Shown piece after piece: positions 9,222 through 19,059 of a DNA stretch of 64,000 bases. A program made the position numbers and the translations under genes. This stretch comes from an uncultured Rubritalea sp. (GTDB lineage: Bacteria > Verrucomicrobiota > Verrucomicrobiia > Verrucomicrobiales > Akkermansiaceae). Numbering within the stretch: the first letter of the stretch is position 1; every line of letters starts with the position of its first letter. Where the stretch lies: the NCBI GenBank assembly GCA_937981665.1, contig CALJOJ010000021.1:81033-145032 (forward strand), written 5' to 3'. Below the pieces are notes generated by a model. That model did not search any database, was not told where the DNA came from, and worked only from the letters and a program-made list of their open reading frames with translations.

Positions 9222-10508
9222 GTGTCAGAAAACATAGAGAAAAGTAAAAAGCCAAAGGAACCTTGGTTTGTAATTGGCAAGAAGCTCAACAAACGTAGAA
9301 GTGCGCTCCTAACATGCTTCTCATTCTTACTTCCCTTTCTTCTCTGGTGTTTGGTAAGTTACACTCCTTTCATCTGGCATCCAGATGTTAAGTTAGATCT
9401 AGGCGGTGAATTTGGCTCCACTGTGTACACGGCAGGAGATCATGTCAGTAAAGACTATCTTCCTGATCTAGTCCAAGTGACCCAAGAAGAAAATTCTAAA
9501 ATTCTCGAGGATAGAACTACTGGAAACATTTCTGGATCAAAACGAAGCAATCTGAAAAAGCTTCGTTTACTCTCACCCCTATTAGTAAAAAACAATATCC
9601 TCAGCGAAGATCAATATGATGACGATCAAGAAATCTACATGGCATGGGGCAAAGTAGCAAATGAACCATCTCTTCTGAAGATACGACCATTATCAGAAGG
9701 TAATCTAACTATCGTCCAAAATGGTTGGAACATACTCTCTAAATATTCTCCAACATATGATAAGGCAAACTTCCCTTCCCAACCTCTGCTCAAACTACTT
9801 CCTCAAGGAGTGAGAGCAAACCCCATATTTCTTCCCGCTCCTCATGAAGTTATACAAACAGGCATTCGAGACTGGAAGGCTGAACCACCAGAGGGTAAAC
9901 CTAGCATGTCAAATCGCTTTACCACCTCTATCCTGACCGTATTATATGGATTTTTAGCGGCTGCCGCTATAGCCATTCCGCTTGGAATAATCGGTGGCAC
10001 CTATGACTTCTTCGCCAAAATACTAGAACCCTTCTGGGACTTTTTCCGCTACATGCCTGCACCAGCTTTTGGAACTCTACTCGTTGCCATCCTAGGAGTC
10101 CACCAACAGCCAAAAGTTGCGCTAATCTTTATCGGAACTTTTCCTCACCTCTTATTGATGTTAACGAAAACTGTACGCATCGTAGATCTTCCTCTATTAG
10201 AGGCAGCTCAAACATTAGGAGCCAAAGGACCAACACTTCTTGGGAGAGTCGTAGTTCCAGCTAGTTTACCTAATATATATAACGATCTTCGTATCGCGCT
10301 TGGTTGGGCTTGGACCTGGTTAGTTATTTCTGAATTGATCGGTGTAAAAGCTGGTCTAACCGAAGTGATCGATACTCAAGGTGTACGCAGAAACTTCGAT
10401 AGAGTTTACCCAGTCATCATCCTTATAGGTATCGTTGGTTTTCTAACAGACCAATTTCTCGCTTATCTAAAAACTAAACTTTTCCCATGGCAAACTCAGG
10501 AAAATTAA
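9222..10508 (+). CDS. ABC transporter permease, urea/guanidine carboxylase-associated
   Basis: 428 residues starting at GTG. The first membrane helix (about 29-48) is followed by an extracytoplasmic insert of roughly 170 residues, then five or six helices from about 230. The permease signature region EAAQTLGAKGPTLLGRVVVPASLPNIYNDLRIALGWAW is the EAA loop that contacts the ATPase. The large insert after helix 1 is not found in ordinary NitT/TauT permeases but is typical of permeases encoded with urea carboxylase. The gap to the ATPase gene is 21 bases. Confidence 0.88.
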   Translation: MSENIEKSKKPKEPWFVIGKKLNKRRSALLTCFSFLLPFLLWCLVSYTPFIWHPDVKLDLGGEFGSTVYTAGDHVSKDYLPDLVQVTQEENSKILEDRTTGNISGSKRSNLKKLRLLSPLLVKNNILSEDQYDDDQEIYMAWGKVANEPSLLKIRPLSEGNLTIVQNGWNILSKYSPTYDKANFPSQPLLKLLPQGVRANPIFLPAPHEVIQTGIRDWKAEPPEGKPSMSNRFTTSILTVLYGFLAAAAIAIPLGIIGGTYDFFAKILEPFWDFFRYMPAPAFGTLLVAILGVHQQPKVALIFIGTFPHLLLMLTKTVRIVDLPLLEAAQTLGAKGPTLLGRVVVPASLPNIYNDLRIALGWAWTWLVISELIGVKAGLTEVIDTQGVRRNFDRVYPVIILIGIVGFLTDQFLAYLKTKLFPWQTQEN

Positions 10509-10529
10509 CATTTGCTTAACCGTTAGAAT

Positions 10530-11429
10530 ATGACCATGAAATCCATAGAACTCCCAGATTACAAGCAACAGTCAGATGCCGTAAAAGAACGTTTCAATAA
10601 ACTGAAACAACGCCCCGTAGAGCTTTCAACAGAAAACTTAGGTGTCACGTTTTCAGGAAAAAAAACTGTCGAAGCAATACGCGATGTTAATCTCTCAGTC
10701 TATAATCGTGAATTCTTATCTATCCTTGGAGCATCTGGTTGCGGAAAATCTACTCTCATACGCGTCCTCGCAGGATTTGAAACACCAACGAACGGTAGTG
10801 CTAAAATTCAAGGAAAAGAGATCCAAGGTCCAGGTCCAGATCGAGGTATGGTATTCCAATCTTACACGCTCTTTCCGTGGCTTACTGCTAAGAAAAATAT
10901 CATGTTTGGACTAGAACTTCAACACGGCAGAAGCTCTATCGTTGAATCAGAAGCTATGCAGTGGTTAGATTTTGTGGGTCTTACTAAATTTGCAGATTCA
11001 TACCCACATCAGCTTTCTGGCGGAATGAAACAACGCGTCGCAATAGCCCGCGCTCTAGCGAGCAAGCCACGCATCCTACTTATGGACGAGCCATTCGGAG
11101 CTCTAGACTCACAAACTAGAGCCCAGATGCAAAGCCACCTCATACAAATCTGGAAAAACATCGATATTACCATCATTTTCATTACGCATGATATTGATGA
11201 AGCAGTTTACCTCTCGGACCGGATCATAGTGCTCGAACCAAACCCTAGTCGAATTGCTGAAATCATTGAGAATCCTGTGGCAAGACCTCGCTCACCTCAA
11301 CAATTTCTAACACCAGAATTTCTCGCTGTAAAAAAACGTGTAGAAGATCTAATCCATCCTCGTCACGATGATAAGGAAGAACAACTTCCTGTTTTCAAAC
11401 TCACTCCAACTGGAAATGAAATAGAATAA
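10530..11429 (+). CDS. ABC transporter ATP-binding protein, urea/guanidine carboxylase-associated
   Basis: 299 residues. Walker A is GASGCGKST, the Q-loop sits in [13 protein letters not shown], the signature is LSGGMKQR, Walker B is [12 protein letters not shown], and the switch histidine is in [12 protein letters not shown]. All catalytic elements are present. The sequence is of the nitrate/taurine/sulfonate importer class, with an extra N-terminal stretch of about 35 residues and a C-terminal tail. It energises import by the preceding permease. Confidence 0.93.
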   Translation: MTMKSIELPDYKQQSDAVKERFNKLKQRPVELSTENLGVTFSGKKTVEAIRDVNLSVYNREFLSILGASGCGKSTLIRVLAGFETPTNGSAKIQGKEIQGPGPDRGMVFQSYTLFPWLTAKKNIMFGLELQHGRSSIVESEAMQWLDFVGLTKFADSYPHQLSGGMKQRVAIARALASKPRILLMDEPFGALDSQTRAQMQSHLIQIWKNIDITIIFITHDIDEAVYLSDRIIVLEPNPSRIAEIIENPVARPRSPQQFLTPEFLAVKKRVEDLIHPRHDDKEEQLPVFKLTPTGNEIE

Positions 11430-11448
11430 CCAATCTAACCATAAATAC

Positions 11449-11904
11449 ATGACCCCAACAACCGACGTTGAAACAAAAGTCAAACGAGTGAGTCTGTCGC
11501 TTTCTAACGAATCTTATGACACTCTCAATAGTTACATCAAAAAACGTGGATTCCAGAGCCGCTCACAAGCTATTTCTGAAATCATCCACCAGAGCAGCCT
11601 CGCTAGTCATGATCAATATGACAATGCAGTACTAGCTGGAACGATCACACTAGTTTACGATGAAGTTAAAACAGGGCTATTAGAAAAAATATTTAGAATT
11701 CAGCGTGAAAATGTGGACGAGGTCATCAGCTCACAGCACATCATGCTAGAAGATAATCATACGATGGAAGTCTTACTAGTTCAGGGACCAGCATCTAAAC
11801 TACATAGCATCCGTGACCGATTATCTGCCTGTAAAGGCGTGCGCACTTGTAATCTAACACTCACTTCAATTTTACTGCTACCGATCCATCATCGAGCAGA
11901 ATAA
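11449..11904 (+). CDS. NikR-like ribbon-helix-helix regulator with ACT-type C-terminal domain
   Basis: 151 residues. The N-terminal 45 residues (KRVSLSLSNESYDTLNSYIKK, then SRSQAISEIIHQ) form a ribbon-helix-helix DNA-binding domain. The rest aligns with the NikR ligand-binding domain, through SSQHIMLEDNHTMEVLLVQGP and CKGVRTCNLTL. Aligned by eye with E. coli NikR, only one of the four nickel ligands (the His87 position) appears kept. His76, His89 and Cys95 correspond to Arg, Met and Thr. Nickel sensing is therefore doubtful. Its place inside the operon suggests a local regulator responding to something else. Confidence 0.8.
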   Translation: MTPTTDVETKVKRVSLSLSNESYDTLNSYIKKRGFQSRSQAISEIIHQSSLASHDQYDNAVLAGTITLVYDEVKTGLLEKIFRIQRENVDEVISSQHIMLEDNHTMEVLLVQGPASKLHSIRDRLSACKGVRTCNLTLTSILLLPIHHRAE

Positions 11905-11927
11905 TCCATTTATAAACACTCACTATC

Positions 11928-12650
11928 ATGTCCACACAATCACTATTTAAAGTCACACTCCACCCTGCTGGCATGTGGTCTCAGCGTATCAAGCGAGGTA
12001 AGACACTTCGTATCACTGACCTAGAAGGCGGCGCTAATGTCAGCATGCTTCTATATAATGCAGACCAGCCGTTAGAACGCTATAACATGCCTGACACACT
12101 TAAAGGCCAACATATTTTTCACCTATCTCATCCGTTCTGTATTCACTCAGACATGGGACATCTTTTTGCTAGCATAACGAAAGATACTGTAGGCTGGCAT
12201 GATACGGTTTGCGGGTGTACCTCAAAAGAGCTCATTACTGAAAAATATGGAGAAAGCAATTTCCAATTAGCAAGCAATGACTTCTATCGTAACGGTCGTG
12301 AAAACTTTCTCATCGAACTTAATAAATGGGGACTGGGACTTAAAGACATGGTTCCCAATATCAATTTCTTTAGTAAAGTAGTGACTGATGAAGTGGGCAA
12401 TCTTGAATTTGTGAAAAACAACTCTAAAGCCGGCGACCTCATTGAACTTCGTTTCGAGATGGACACCATCGTAATTCTTAATACCTGTCCACACCCGCTC
12501 GACACTTCAGACACCTATAATCCTAAAAAAGTAACGCTCGAAGTCTTTGATGCTCCAATCGTTGCAAAGGATGATGCTTGCCGCACTTCTCGACCAGAGA
12601 ACGAGCGTGCCTTCCAGCATACTGAAAATTATTACCTTCTTAATTCTTAA
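11928..12650 (+). CDS. DUF1989 urea amidolyase-associated protein 1 (probable carboxyguanidine deiminase subunit)
   Basis: 240 residues of the DUF1989 family. It opens with a [36 protein letters not shown] segment; Cys-, His- and Asn-rich stretches follow ([29 protein letters not shown]). Paralogous pairs next to urea-carboxylase-like genes have been shown in other bacteria to be carboxyguanidine deiminase (CgdAB), converting carboxyguanidine to allophanate plus ammonia. The next gene is its partner. The assignment of this gene as CgdA or CgdB is not made here. Confidence 0.85.
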   Translation: MSTQSLFKVTLHPAGMWSQRIKRGKTLRITDLEGGANVSMLLYNADQPLERYNMPDTLKGQHIFHLSHPFCIHSDMGHLFASITKDTVGWHDTVCGCTSKELITEKYGESNFQLASNDFYRNGRENFLIELNKWGLGLKDMVPNINFFSKVVTDEVGNLEFVKNNSKAGDLIELRFEMDTIVILNTCPHPLDTSDTYNPKKVTLEVFDAPIVAKDDACRTSRPENERAFQHTENYYLLNS

Positions 12651-12667
12651 TCTAACAAATTTACTCA

Positions 12668-13300
12668 ATGACGGAATCTTCAAAAAACACCGCTTCAGCC
12701 AGCTATAACAAAGTTATCCTAGCCGGCGATCACTGGATGCATGAAATAAAGAAGGGACAAACCTTTCGCATTCTAGATCTAGAAGGTAATCAAGCAGCAG
12801 ACACTCTCTTCTACTGTGCTAAGGACACTGCAGATCGCTACAGTGCTAGCGATACCATCCAGCAGCAAAGAAATATTTACATCACAACAGGCACAACGCT
12901 CTATAGTAATCAGGGCAATCCACTTCTTACTGTAACTGCTGACACCTGTGGTCGTCACGACACTCTTGGTGGTGCATGCTCACGCGAATCTAACATCATG
13001 CGCTACGCCTTTGAAAAGGAACATATGCATGCATGCCGTGATAGTTTCCTCTGTGGAGTCACCGAATGGGATAATGATATGGGTAAGCGAGACATTACCT
13101 GTAACATCAACTTCTTCATGAATGTCCCTGTAACTCCGGAAGGTAAGCTCACCTTTGAAGATGGCATTTCGGCTCCTGGAAGATACGTAGAAATGGTCGC
13201 AGAAAAAGACGTTATTGCTCTCATTTCAAACTGCCCGCAGCTCAATAATCCATGTAACGGATACAATCCTACTCCAGTCCAAGTCTTAATCTGGGATTAA
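12668..13300 (+). CDS. DUF1989 urea amidolyase-associated protein 2 (probable carboxyguanidine deiminase subunit)
   Basis: 210 residues, related throughout to the preceding protein: [69 protein letters not shown]. The shared HDT, Cys and N-C/P-x-N-F-F positions are candidate metal or active-site residues. Together the two are expected to form the heteromeric deiminase between the carboxylase and allophanate hydrolase. The gap on the upstream side is only 17 bases, so co-transcription is very likely. Confidence 0.85.
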   Translation: MTESSKNTASASYNKVILAGDHWMHEIKKGQTFRILDLEGNQAADTLFYCAKDTADRYSASDTIQQQRNIYITTGTTLYSNQGNPLLTVTADTCGRHDTLGGACSRESNIMRYAFEKEHMHACRDSFLCGVTEWDNDMGKRDITCNINFFMNVPVTPEGKLTFEDGISAPGRYVEMVAEKDVIALISNCPQLNNPCNGYNPTPVQVLIWD

Positions 13301-13324
13301 GTCTACTCATCTAACAAAATCAAT

Positions 13325-16300
13325 ATGTTTACTAAAGTACTTATCGCAAACCGTGGCGCTATAAGCTGCAGAATCCAGCGCACACTAAATAAGCTAGGCA
13401 TTTCTTCAGTAGCCATTTACTCAGATGCAGACAAGAACTCACCACATGCTCTAAAAGCTGATGAGGCCATCCACCTTCCAGGGAATGCGCCACAGAAAAC
13501 GTACCTCGATGCAGAATACATCCTCCAAGAAGCGGTCAAACTTGGAGTCGAGGCCATCCACCCAGGATACGGATTCCTCAGTGAAAATGCTGGCTTTGCT
13601 CAACTCTGCGCAGACCACAAAATCACCTTTCTAGGCCCCACTCCAGATCAGCTGGAAACATGTGGCCTAAAACATCTTTGTAGAGAAATAGCTCGTGAAA
13701 ATGGCGTCCCTCTTCTCGAGGGAAGTCCACTCCTAACATCTAGTGAACAAGCTCTAAAACTAGCCAAAGAAATCGGATTTCCTGTCATTATTAAATCATC
13801 TGCTGGAGGTGGCGGTATTGGCATGCAAGTAGCAAATAACGAAACGGAAGTAGCAGATAAATTTGATCAAGTTATTCGACTATCTCAGTCTAACTTCGCA
13901 GACTCTAGTGTCTTTTTAGAGAAATATATCGAGTGCGCTCGCCACATTGAAGTGCAAGTTTTCGGAGATGGTAAAGGTAACATCCTCAGCCTTGGTGAGC
14001 GTGACTGCTCTACTCAGAGACGTAACCAAAAAGTCATCGAGGAGACTCCAGCACCAGGGCTAACAGATGAGGAACGAGCTCAACTTAGTAAAGCGGCTCT
14101 AAACATAGCTAAGTCAGTCAACTACCAATCTGCAGGAACTGTCGAGTTCCTTTGGGATGATATTGATAGAAAATTTTACTTCCTAGAAGTCAATGCACGC
14201 CTCCAAGTAGAACACGGCGTCACTGAAGAGGTCTGGGGGATTGACCTCGTGGAATGGATGATAAGACTGGGAGCAGGCGAGCTACCAGATCTTACTACTT
14301 TGAATCCTCAACCCCAAGGACATGCTATGCAGGTCCGCGTCTATGCCGAAGATCCTAAAAAAGACTTTCAGCCAAGCACTGGATTCATTAATCATTTCAG
14401 CCCTCCTTCCTCCGAAATATGTCGCTGTGACACATGGCTCCAGTCTGGCTCTGAAGTCTCTTCATACTATGACCCGATGCTTGCAAAAATCATCGTTCAT
14501 AAAGATGACCGAGAATCCGCTAGAATGTCTTTACTCTCTGCCGTCACAGAAACAGAGATCTACGGGATCGAATCAAACCTCCGATTTCTAGAGGCCACTT
14601 TACAATCTGAAAATTTCACATCAGGAACGGTTCACACCAGATTTCTCAATGATTTTGAATACGAAGACAAGCGTATTGAAATTATCAATCCTGGATTAGA
14701 AACCACTATCCAAGACTACCCTGGAAGACTAGGTATGTGGGATGTGGGAGTTCCACCCTCAGGTCCCTTTGATAACTTACACTTCAGACTAGCTAACCTA
14801 TTGCTAGGAAACTCAGACACAGAAGCTGGGCTGGAATGCTCAGTAAAAGGAGCCACGCTTCGTTTCGGATGTGATACCAAAATCTCTATTGCAGGTGCCG
14901 ACATGTCCCCTACTATCAATGATCATCCTGTGGCTAATCATTGCGTCATAGCCATAAAATCCGGAGACACACTAAAGCTAGGTCTCGCTAAATCTGCTGG
15001 CCAGCGATGCTACATCGCCTTCCAAGGCGGCTTAGATATAGCTAGTTATTTAGGTAGTAAATCCACCTTCAAGTTAGGCAAATTTGGTGGCCATGCAGGT
15101 CGTCCATTACAAGTTGGTGATATTTTACAAATCAATGAGCACAACAAGGAAAAAGGTACTAAAGAACTTAGTAAATTAAATGAAAACCTCATTCCTAAAT
15201 TAAGTAATCAATGGAAAATCCATGTCCTTTACGGACCTCACGCTGCACCTGAGTTCTTTACTGAAAAAGACATTGAAACGTTCTTCTCCAGTAACTGGGA
15301 AATCCACTACAACTCAGATAGAACTGGCATCAGACTGATCGGGCCAAAGCCAGAATGGGCTCGCTCTGACGGCGGTGAAGCTGGACTACATCCATCAAAC
15401 ATTCATGACAATGCATACACTGTTGGCTCTATAGATTTCACTGGCGACATGCCCATCATTCTAGGACCTGATGGACCTAGCCTAGGTGGCTTCGTCTGTC
15501 CCGCAGTGGTCGCAAAAGCTGATCTCTGGAAATGTGGTCAACTCAAAGCAGGCGACACCATTCGTTTTGTAAACATTTCTAACAGCACTGCTGAGCAAAT
15601 GCTCAAGGACCAAGAAAGCTTAATAAAAAAACTACCTAACACAGGTGAACTCTCCAAGACTATAGAAGCGGAACCATTAACAAATCCTATCATTAAAGAA
15701 GCTCAATCAGATACTGATCCTTCTACTCCAAAAACAACTTATAGGCAAAGCGGTGACGGTGTCATCCTTGTAGAATTTGGTGACATAGAGCTGGACCTTG
15801 ATCTTCGTTTCCGCGCTCAAGCTCTCTACCAATCCTTAGTTGATAGACCATTTAAGGGACTGTTAGAATTAGTCCCTGGGATCAGGTCCTTACAAATCCA
15901 GTTCGACCCACTACTTATCAATCTTACAACTGTATTTGAAGAACTCTCCACCCGTGAAGATTCCTTACCTCCAATCGAGGAGATGGAATTCCCCAGCAGA
16001 ATCATTCATCTTCCCCTTTCATGGGATGACCCAAGCACGCAGCTTGCGATTGAAAAATACATGCAAATCGTTCGTGCTGATGCACCGTGGTGCCCATCTA
16101 ACATTGAATTTATCCGTAGGATCAATGGACTAGAATCTATTGAAAAAGTTAAGGAAATAGTCTTCGACGCTAGTTATTTTGTACTTGGACTTGGTGATGT
16201 ATATTTAGGTGCTCCAGTGGCAACTCCACTCGACCCACGACACCGTCTAGTCACCACGAAGTATAATCCTGCCCGCACATGGACACCTGAAAATGCCGTT

Positions 16301-16954
16301 GGAATCGGTGGTGCATACATGTGCATCTACGGCATGGAAGGCCCTGGTGGATATCAGTTTGTTGGTAGAACTATTCCGATTTGGAATCGTTATAACAAAA
16401 CCGAGCAATTCACCAAACCCTGGTTGCTAAGATTCTTTGATCAGATACGCTGGTTCCCTGTCTCCGAAGAAGAACTAATAGAAAATCGCGCGCAATTCCT
16501 CTCAGGGAAATATAAAATCAAAATCGAAGAGACTACTTTCAGAGTCAAAGACTACCACAAATTCTTGAAAAAAAATGATAAAAGCATCCAAGCATTTAAG
16601 TCCACTCAGCAACAAGCCTACGAAGAAGAACGAGCAGAATGGGAGCGCACAGGAGCCATGAACTTCTCTGCTATCGAGACCAGTGGATTAGAAGAAAAAG
16701 ACAGTATCCTCATTCCTGAATCAGAAGAAGAAGTCCTAGCTCCAATAACAGGTAGTCTATGGAAAATTTTAGTAACGCCAGGTGAGAAAGTAGAGAAAGA
16801 TCAAACACTCTTAATCATCGAAAGTATGAAAACTGAATTTCCAGTAACAGCTACATCAGTGGGAACCTGTATGAATATTTTCACGGAAGAAGGAGCCTCT
16901 GTCAAAGCAGGAGACATCCTCGCTTCCATACAACCAGAATCACTTACAAATTAG
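13325..16954 (+). CDS. Biotin-dependent urea/guanidine carboxylase
   Basis: 1209 residues, the normal length for this family. Residues 1-450 are a biotin carboxylase (IANRGAISCRI, HPGYGFLSENAGFA, SSAGGGGIGM, EKYIECARHIEVQVFGD, EVNARLQVEHGVTEEVWG). About 455-760 is a KipA-like domain and about 800-1020 a KipI-like domain, forming the carboxyltransferase. The last 75 residues are a biotin-carrier domain with ESMKTEF, in which Lys1169 is biotinylated. The enzyme carboxylates urea to allophanate or guanidine to carboxyguanidine. The flanking DUF1989 pair favours guanidine, but reading alone does not settle the substrate. Confidence 0.93.
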   Translation: MFTKVLIANRGAISCRIQRTLNKLGISSVAIYSDADKNSPHALKADEAIHLPGNAPQKTYLDAEYILQEAVKLGVEAIHPGYGFLSENAGFAQLCADHKITFLGPTPDQLETCGLKHLCREIARENGVPLLEGSPLLTSSEQALKLAKEIGFPVIIKSSAGGGGIGMQVANNETEVADKFDQVIRLSQSNFADSSVFLEKYIECARHIEVQVFGDGKGNILSLGERDCSTQRRNQKVIEETPAPGLTDEERAQLSKAALNIAKSVNYQSAGTVEFLWDDIDRKFYFLEVNARLQVEHGVTEEVWGIDLVEWMIRLGAGELPDLTTLNPQPQGHAMQVRVYAEDPKKDFQPSTGFINHFSPPSSEICRCDTWLQSGSEVSSYYDPMLAKIIVHKDDRESARMSLLSAVTETEIYGIESNLRFLEATLQSENFTSGTVHTRFLNDFEYEDKRIEIINPGLETTIQDYPGRLGMWDVGVPPSGPFDNLHFRLANLLLGNSDTEAGLECSVKGATLRFGCDTKISIAGADMSPTINDHPVANHCVIAIKSGDTLKLGLAKSAGQRCYIAFQGGLDIASYLGSKSTFKLGKFGGHAGRPLQVGDILQINEHNKEKGTKELSKLNENLIPKLSNQWKIHVLYGPHAAPEFFTEKDIETFFSSNWEIHYNSDRTGIRLIGPKPEWARSDGGEAGLHPSNIHDNAYTVGSIDFTGDMPIILGPDGPSLGGFVCPAVVAKADLWKCGQLKAGDTIRFVNISNSTAEQMLKDQESLIKKLPNTGELSKTIEAEPLTNPIIKEAQSDTDPSTPKTTYRQSGDGVILVEFGDIELDLDLRFRAQALYQSLVDRPFKGLLELVPGIRSLQIQFDPLLINLTTVFEELSTREDSLPPIEEMEFPSRIIHLPLSWDDPSTQLAIEKYMQIVRADAPWCPSNIEFIRRINGLESIEKVKEIVFDASYFVLGLGDVYLGAPVATPLDPRHRLVTTKYNPARTWTPENAVGIGGAYMCIYGMEGPGGYQFVGRTIPIWNRYNKTEQFTKPWLLRFFDQIRWFPVSEEELIENRAQFLSGKYKIKIEETTFRVKDYHKFLKKNDKSIQAFKSTQQQAYEEERAEWERTGAMNFSAIETSGLEEKDSILIPESEEEVLAPITGSLWKILVTPGEKVEKDQTLLIIESMKTEFPVTATSVGTCMNIFTEEGASVKAGDILASIQPESLTN

Positions 16955-16966
16955 AGATATTTTCTC

Positions 16967-18817
16967 ATGATAACACTTCCAGATTTATCCATCACCACAC
17001 TCTCTGAAGCCTACGCCAGCGGCACGCTCACGCCATCTGAACTAGTAAGATCTCTACATGAGAAAATTTCTAACGTCGAAACTGAATCGGAAAATAATTC
17101 ATCATCTATATGGATTCACCGCCTATCAGAAAAAGAACTTCTCGATCACGCTAAGAGACTAGATAGTCTCAATGCTAGCACTCTTCCACTCTACGGCATT
17201 CCTTTTGCAATCAAAGATAATATCGATCTAGAAAATTCTCCAACAACAGCAGCTTGCCCAGACTTCAAATACTTTGCCAACGAGTCTGCATACGTCGTGC
17301 AACAACTTATCAATGCTGGTGCTATCCCTATAGGGAAAACCAATATGGATCAATTTGCTACAGGGCTAGTCGGTGTCAGATCACCTTATGGCACTCCTGA
17401 TAATGCATGCTCACCAAAATTTATACCAGGTGGTTCCAGCTCAGGATCAGCTTTAGCTGTAGCTAGAGACCTAGTAACATTCTCACTTGGGACAGACACC
17501 GCTGGCTCAGGAAGAGTCCCAGCTTCACTAAATAACATCGTAGGGATCAAACCAACAAAAGGGCTACTAAGTTGTACAGGTGTCGTCCCTGCATGCAAGT
17601 CTCTAGACTGCGTATCTATCTTCACCAAGTCAGCCAAAGATGCTGAATCCGTTCTACAGATAGCTGCCTCTTTTGACCCAGCTGACCCTTATGCAGTAGA
17701 AAATAAAGCACTCACTGAAGCATCTCCTCTCCGAAGCTATCTATCTTCAGAGAATGAGTCATTCTCCTTCGGTGTCCCTCATAAGTCACAACTAAACTTC
17801 TTTGGAAATCAAGAAGCTGAAACTTTATTTTCTCAATCGCTCCACAAACTAGAAGATATGGGGGGGAAAAGAGTCGAGATTGATTTTTCTCCCTTTCTCG
17901 CAGCTGCCAGTTTACTTTACGAAGGTCCATGGGTAGCTGAGCGCTTCGTTGCCACGGAAAACATCCTTAAGCAGAGCCCTGAATCTTTTCACCCTATTAC
18001 TCAAAAAATAATTTCAGGTGGTGAACATCTAACAGCCGCTTCTGCCTTTAAAGCAGAGTATAAGCTAAAAGCACTTAAACGCTTATCTGACGACATTTTA
18101 AAGCAACTAGACTTCATCATAACACCCACAAATGGAACAATCTACACCAAAGAAGAAGTGGCGGAAAATCCTATCGAGCTAAACTCAAACCTTGGCTATT
18201 ACACGAACTTTATGAACCTGCTAGACTTCTCGGCTGTCGCCTTCCCTGCTGGTTTCTATAAGAATAACATGCCCTTTGGCGTCACAGCCTTTGCACCCGC
18301 CTTCCACGACCATAAATTAATCGACCTCGCAGATCAGTTCCAAGCCTATTTACCCATCATCACAAAGAAACCCTTTCCCGAGATCACACCAGATAACATT
18401 CCAGACGGATGGAATCCCGTCGTAGTCTGTGGAGCTCATCTAGAAGGACTTGCCCTCAATTGGCAGCTAACTCAAAGAAATGCTAAACTTTGGAAAAAAA
18501 CAGAGACCGCACCGCTCTACAACTTCTATGCACTTCCTCCTATTGGAGACAAGATCCCACCTCGACCAGGTGTACTCCGAGTCGCTGAAGATGACAGCAG
18601 TGCTATATCGATAAAAGTAGAAGTATGGCTCATCCCGACAGAGAACTTCGGCAGCTTCGTTTCTAACATCCCCGCACCTCTAGGTATCGGTAAAGTACTA
18701 CTTAAAGATGGCAACAATTACCCAGGTTTCATTTGCGAACCCTATGCCCTAGATGATCCTACAGTGAAGAACATCTCACAGCTAGCAGACTGGAGAAAAT
18801 TCATCTCAGAGAAATAG
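16967..18817 (+). CDS. atzF: Allophanate hydrolase (AtzF type)
   Basis: 616 residues. The N-terminal two thirds form an amidase-signature domain with the Ser-cis-Ser-Lys triad: Lys83 in AIKDNID, Ser157 in PGGSSSGSA, and Ser181 in DTAGSGRVPAS. The C-terminal 150 residues (about 465-616, from VVCGAHLEGLALNWQL) match the extra domain of stand-alone allophanate hydrolases. The enzyme cleaves allophanate to CO2 and ammonia, completing the pathway. It is the last gene of the operon, 12 bases after the carboxylase. Confidence 0.93.
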   Translation: MITLPDLSITTLSEAYASGTLTPSELVRSLHEKISNVETESENNSSSIWIHRLSEKELLDHAKRLDSLNASTLPLYGIPFAIKDNIDLENSPTTAACPDFKYFANESAYVVQQLINAGAIPIGKTNMDQFATGLVGVRSPYGTPDNACSPKFIPGGSSSGSALAVARDLVTFSLGTDTAGSGRVPASLNNIVGIKPTKGLLSCTGVVPACKSLDCVSIFTKSAKDAESVLQIAASFDPADPYAVENKALTEASPLRSYLSSENESFSFGVPHKSQLNFFGNQEAETLFSQSLHKLEDMGGKRVEIDFSPFLAAASLLYEGPWVAERFVATENILKQSPESFHPITQKIISGGEHLTAASAFKAEYKLKALKRLSDDILKQLDFIITPTNGTIYTKEEVAENPIELNSNLGYYTNFMNLLDFSAVAFPAGFYKNNMPFGVTAFAPAFHDHKLIDLADQFQAYLPIITKKPFPEITPDNIPDGWNPVVVCGAHLEGLALNWQLTQRNAKLWKKTETAPLYNFYALPPIGDKIPPRPGVLRVAEDDSSAISIKVEVWLIPTENFGSFVSNIPAPLGIGKVLLKDGNNYPGFICEPYALDDPTVKNISQLADWRKFISEK

Positions 18818-18887
18818 CACCACAAAATCTGACTGATGGGTATTGTTTAACTAATAGTGGTAAATTTTCTATTATTCGTTCTAACAT

Positions 18888-18956
18888 AGGCTAACGCTCG
18901 CTTGCGGCTATAGCTCTAGCCTCTGTGTCAGGCACACAGCCATCTATAGAAGAGGC
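18888..18956 (+). repeat. Cluster of overlapping inverted repeats after the nitrogen operon
   Basis: Three pairings can be drawn: AGGCTA (18888-18893) with TAGCCT (18917-18922), GCCTCT (18919-18924) with AGAGGC (18951-18956), and CTGTGT (18923-18928) with ACACAG (18934-18939). No T-tract follows, so it is not a classical terminator. It may be a factor-dependent terminator or a repeat element. The rest of 18818-19059 shows nothing I can name. Confidence 0.35.
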
Positions 18957-19059
18957 TTCACTTCATTGCTGACTATTTTTCTCTTCTAAAATGCCAGTCT
19001 TTGGATACTATTAATAATCGCTTACTACTAATAATCCTAATCTCTATTCAAACACCCTC

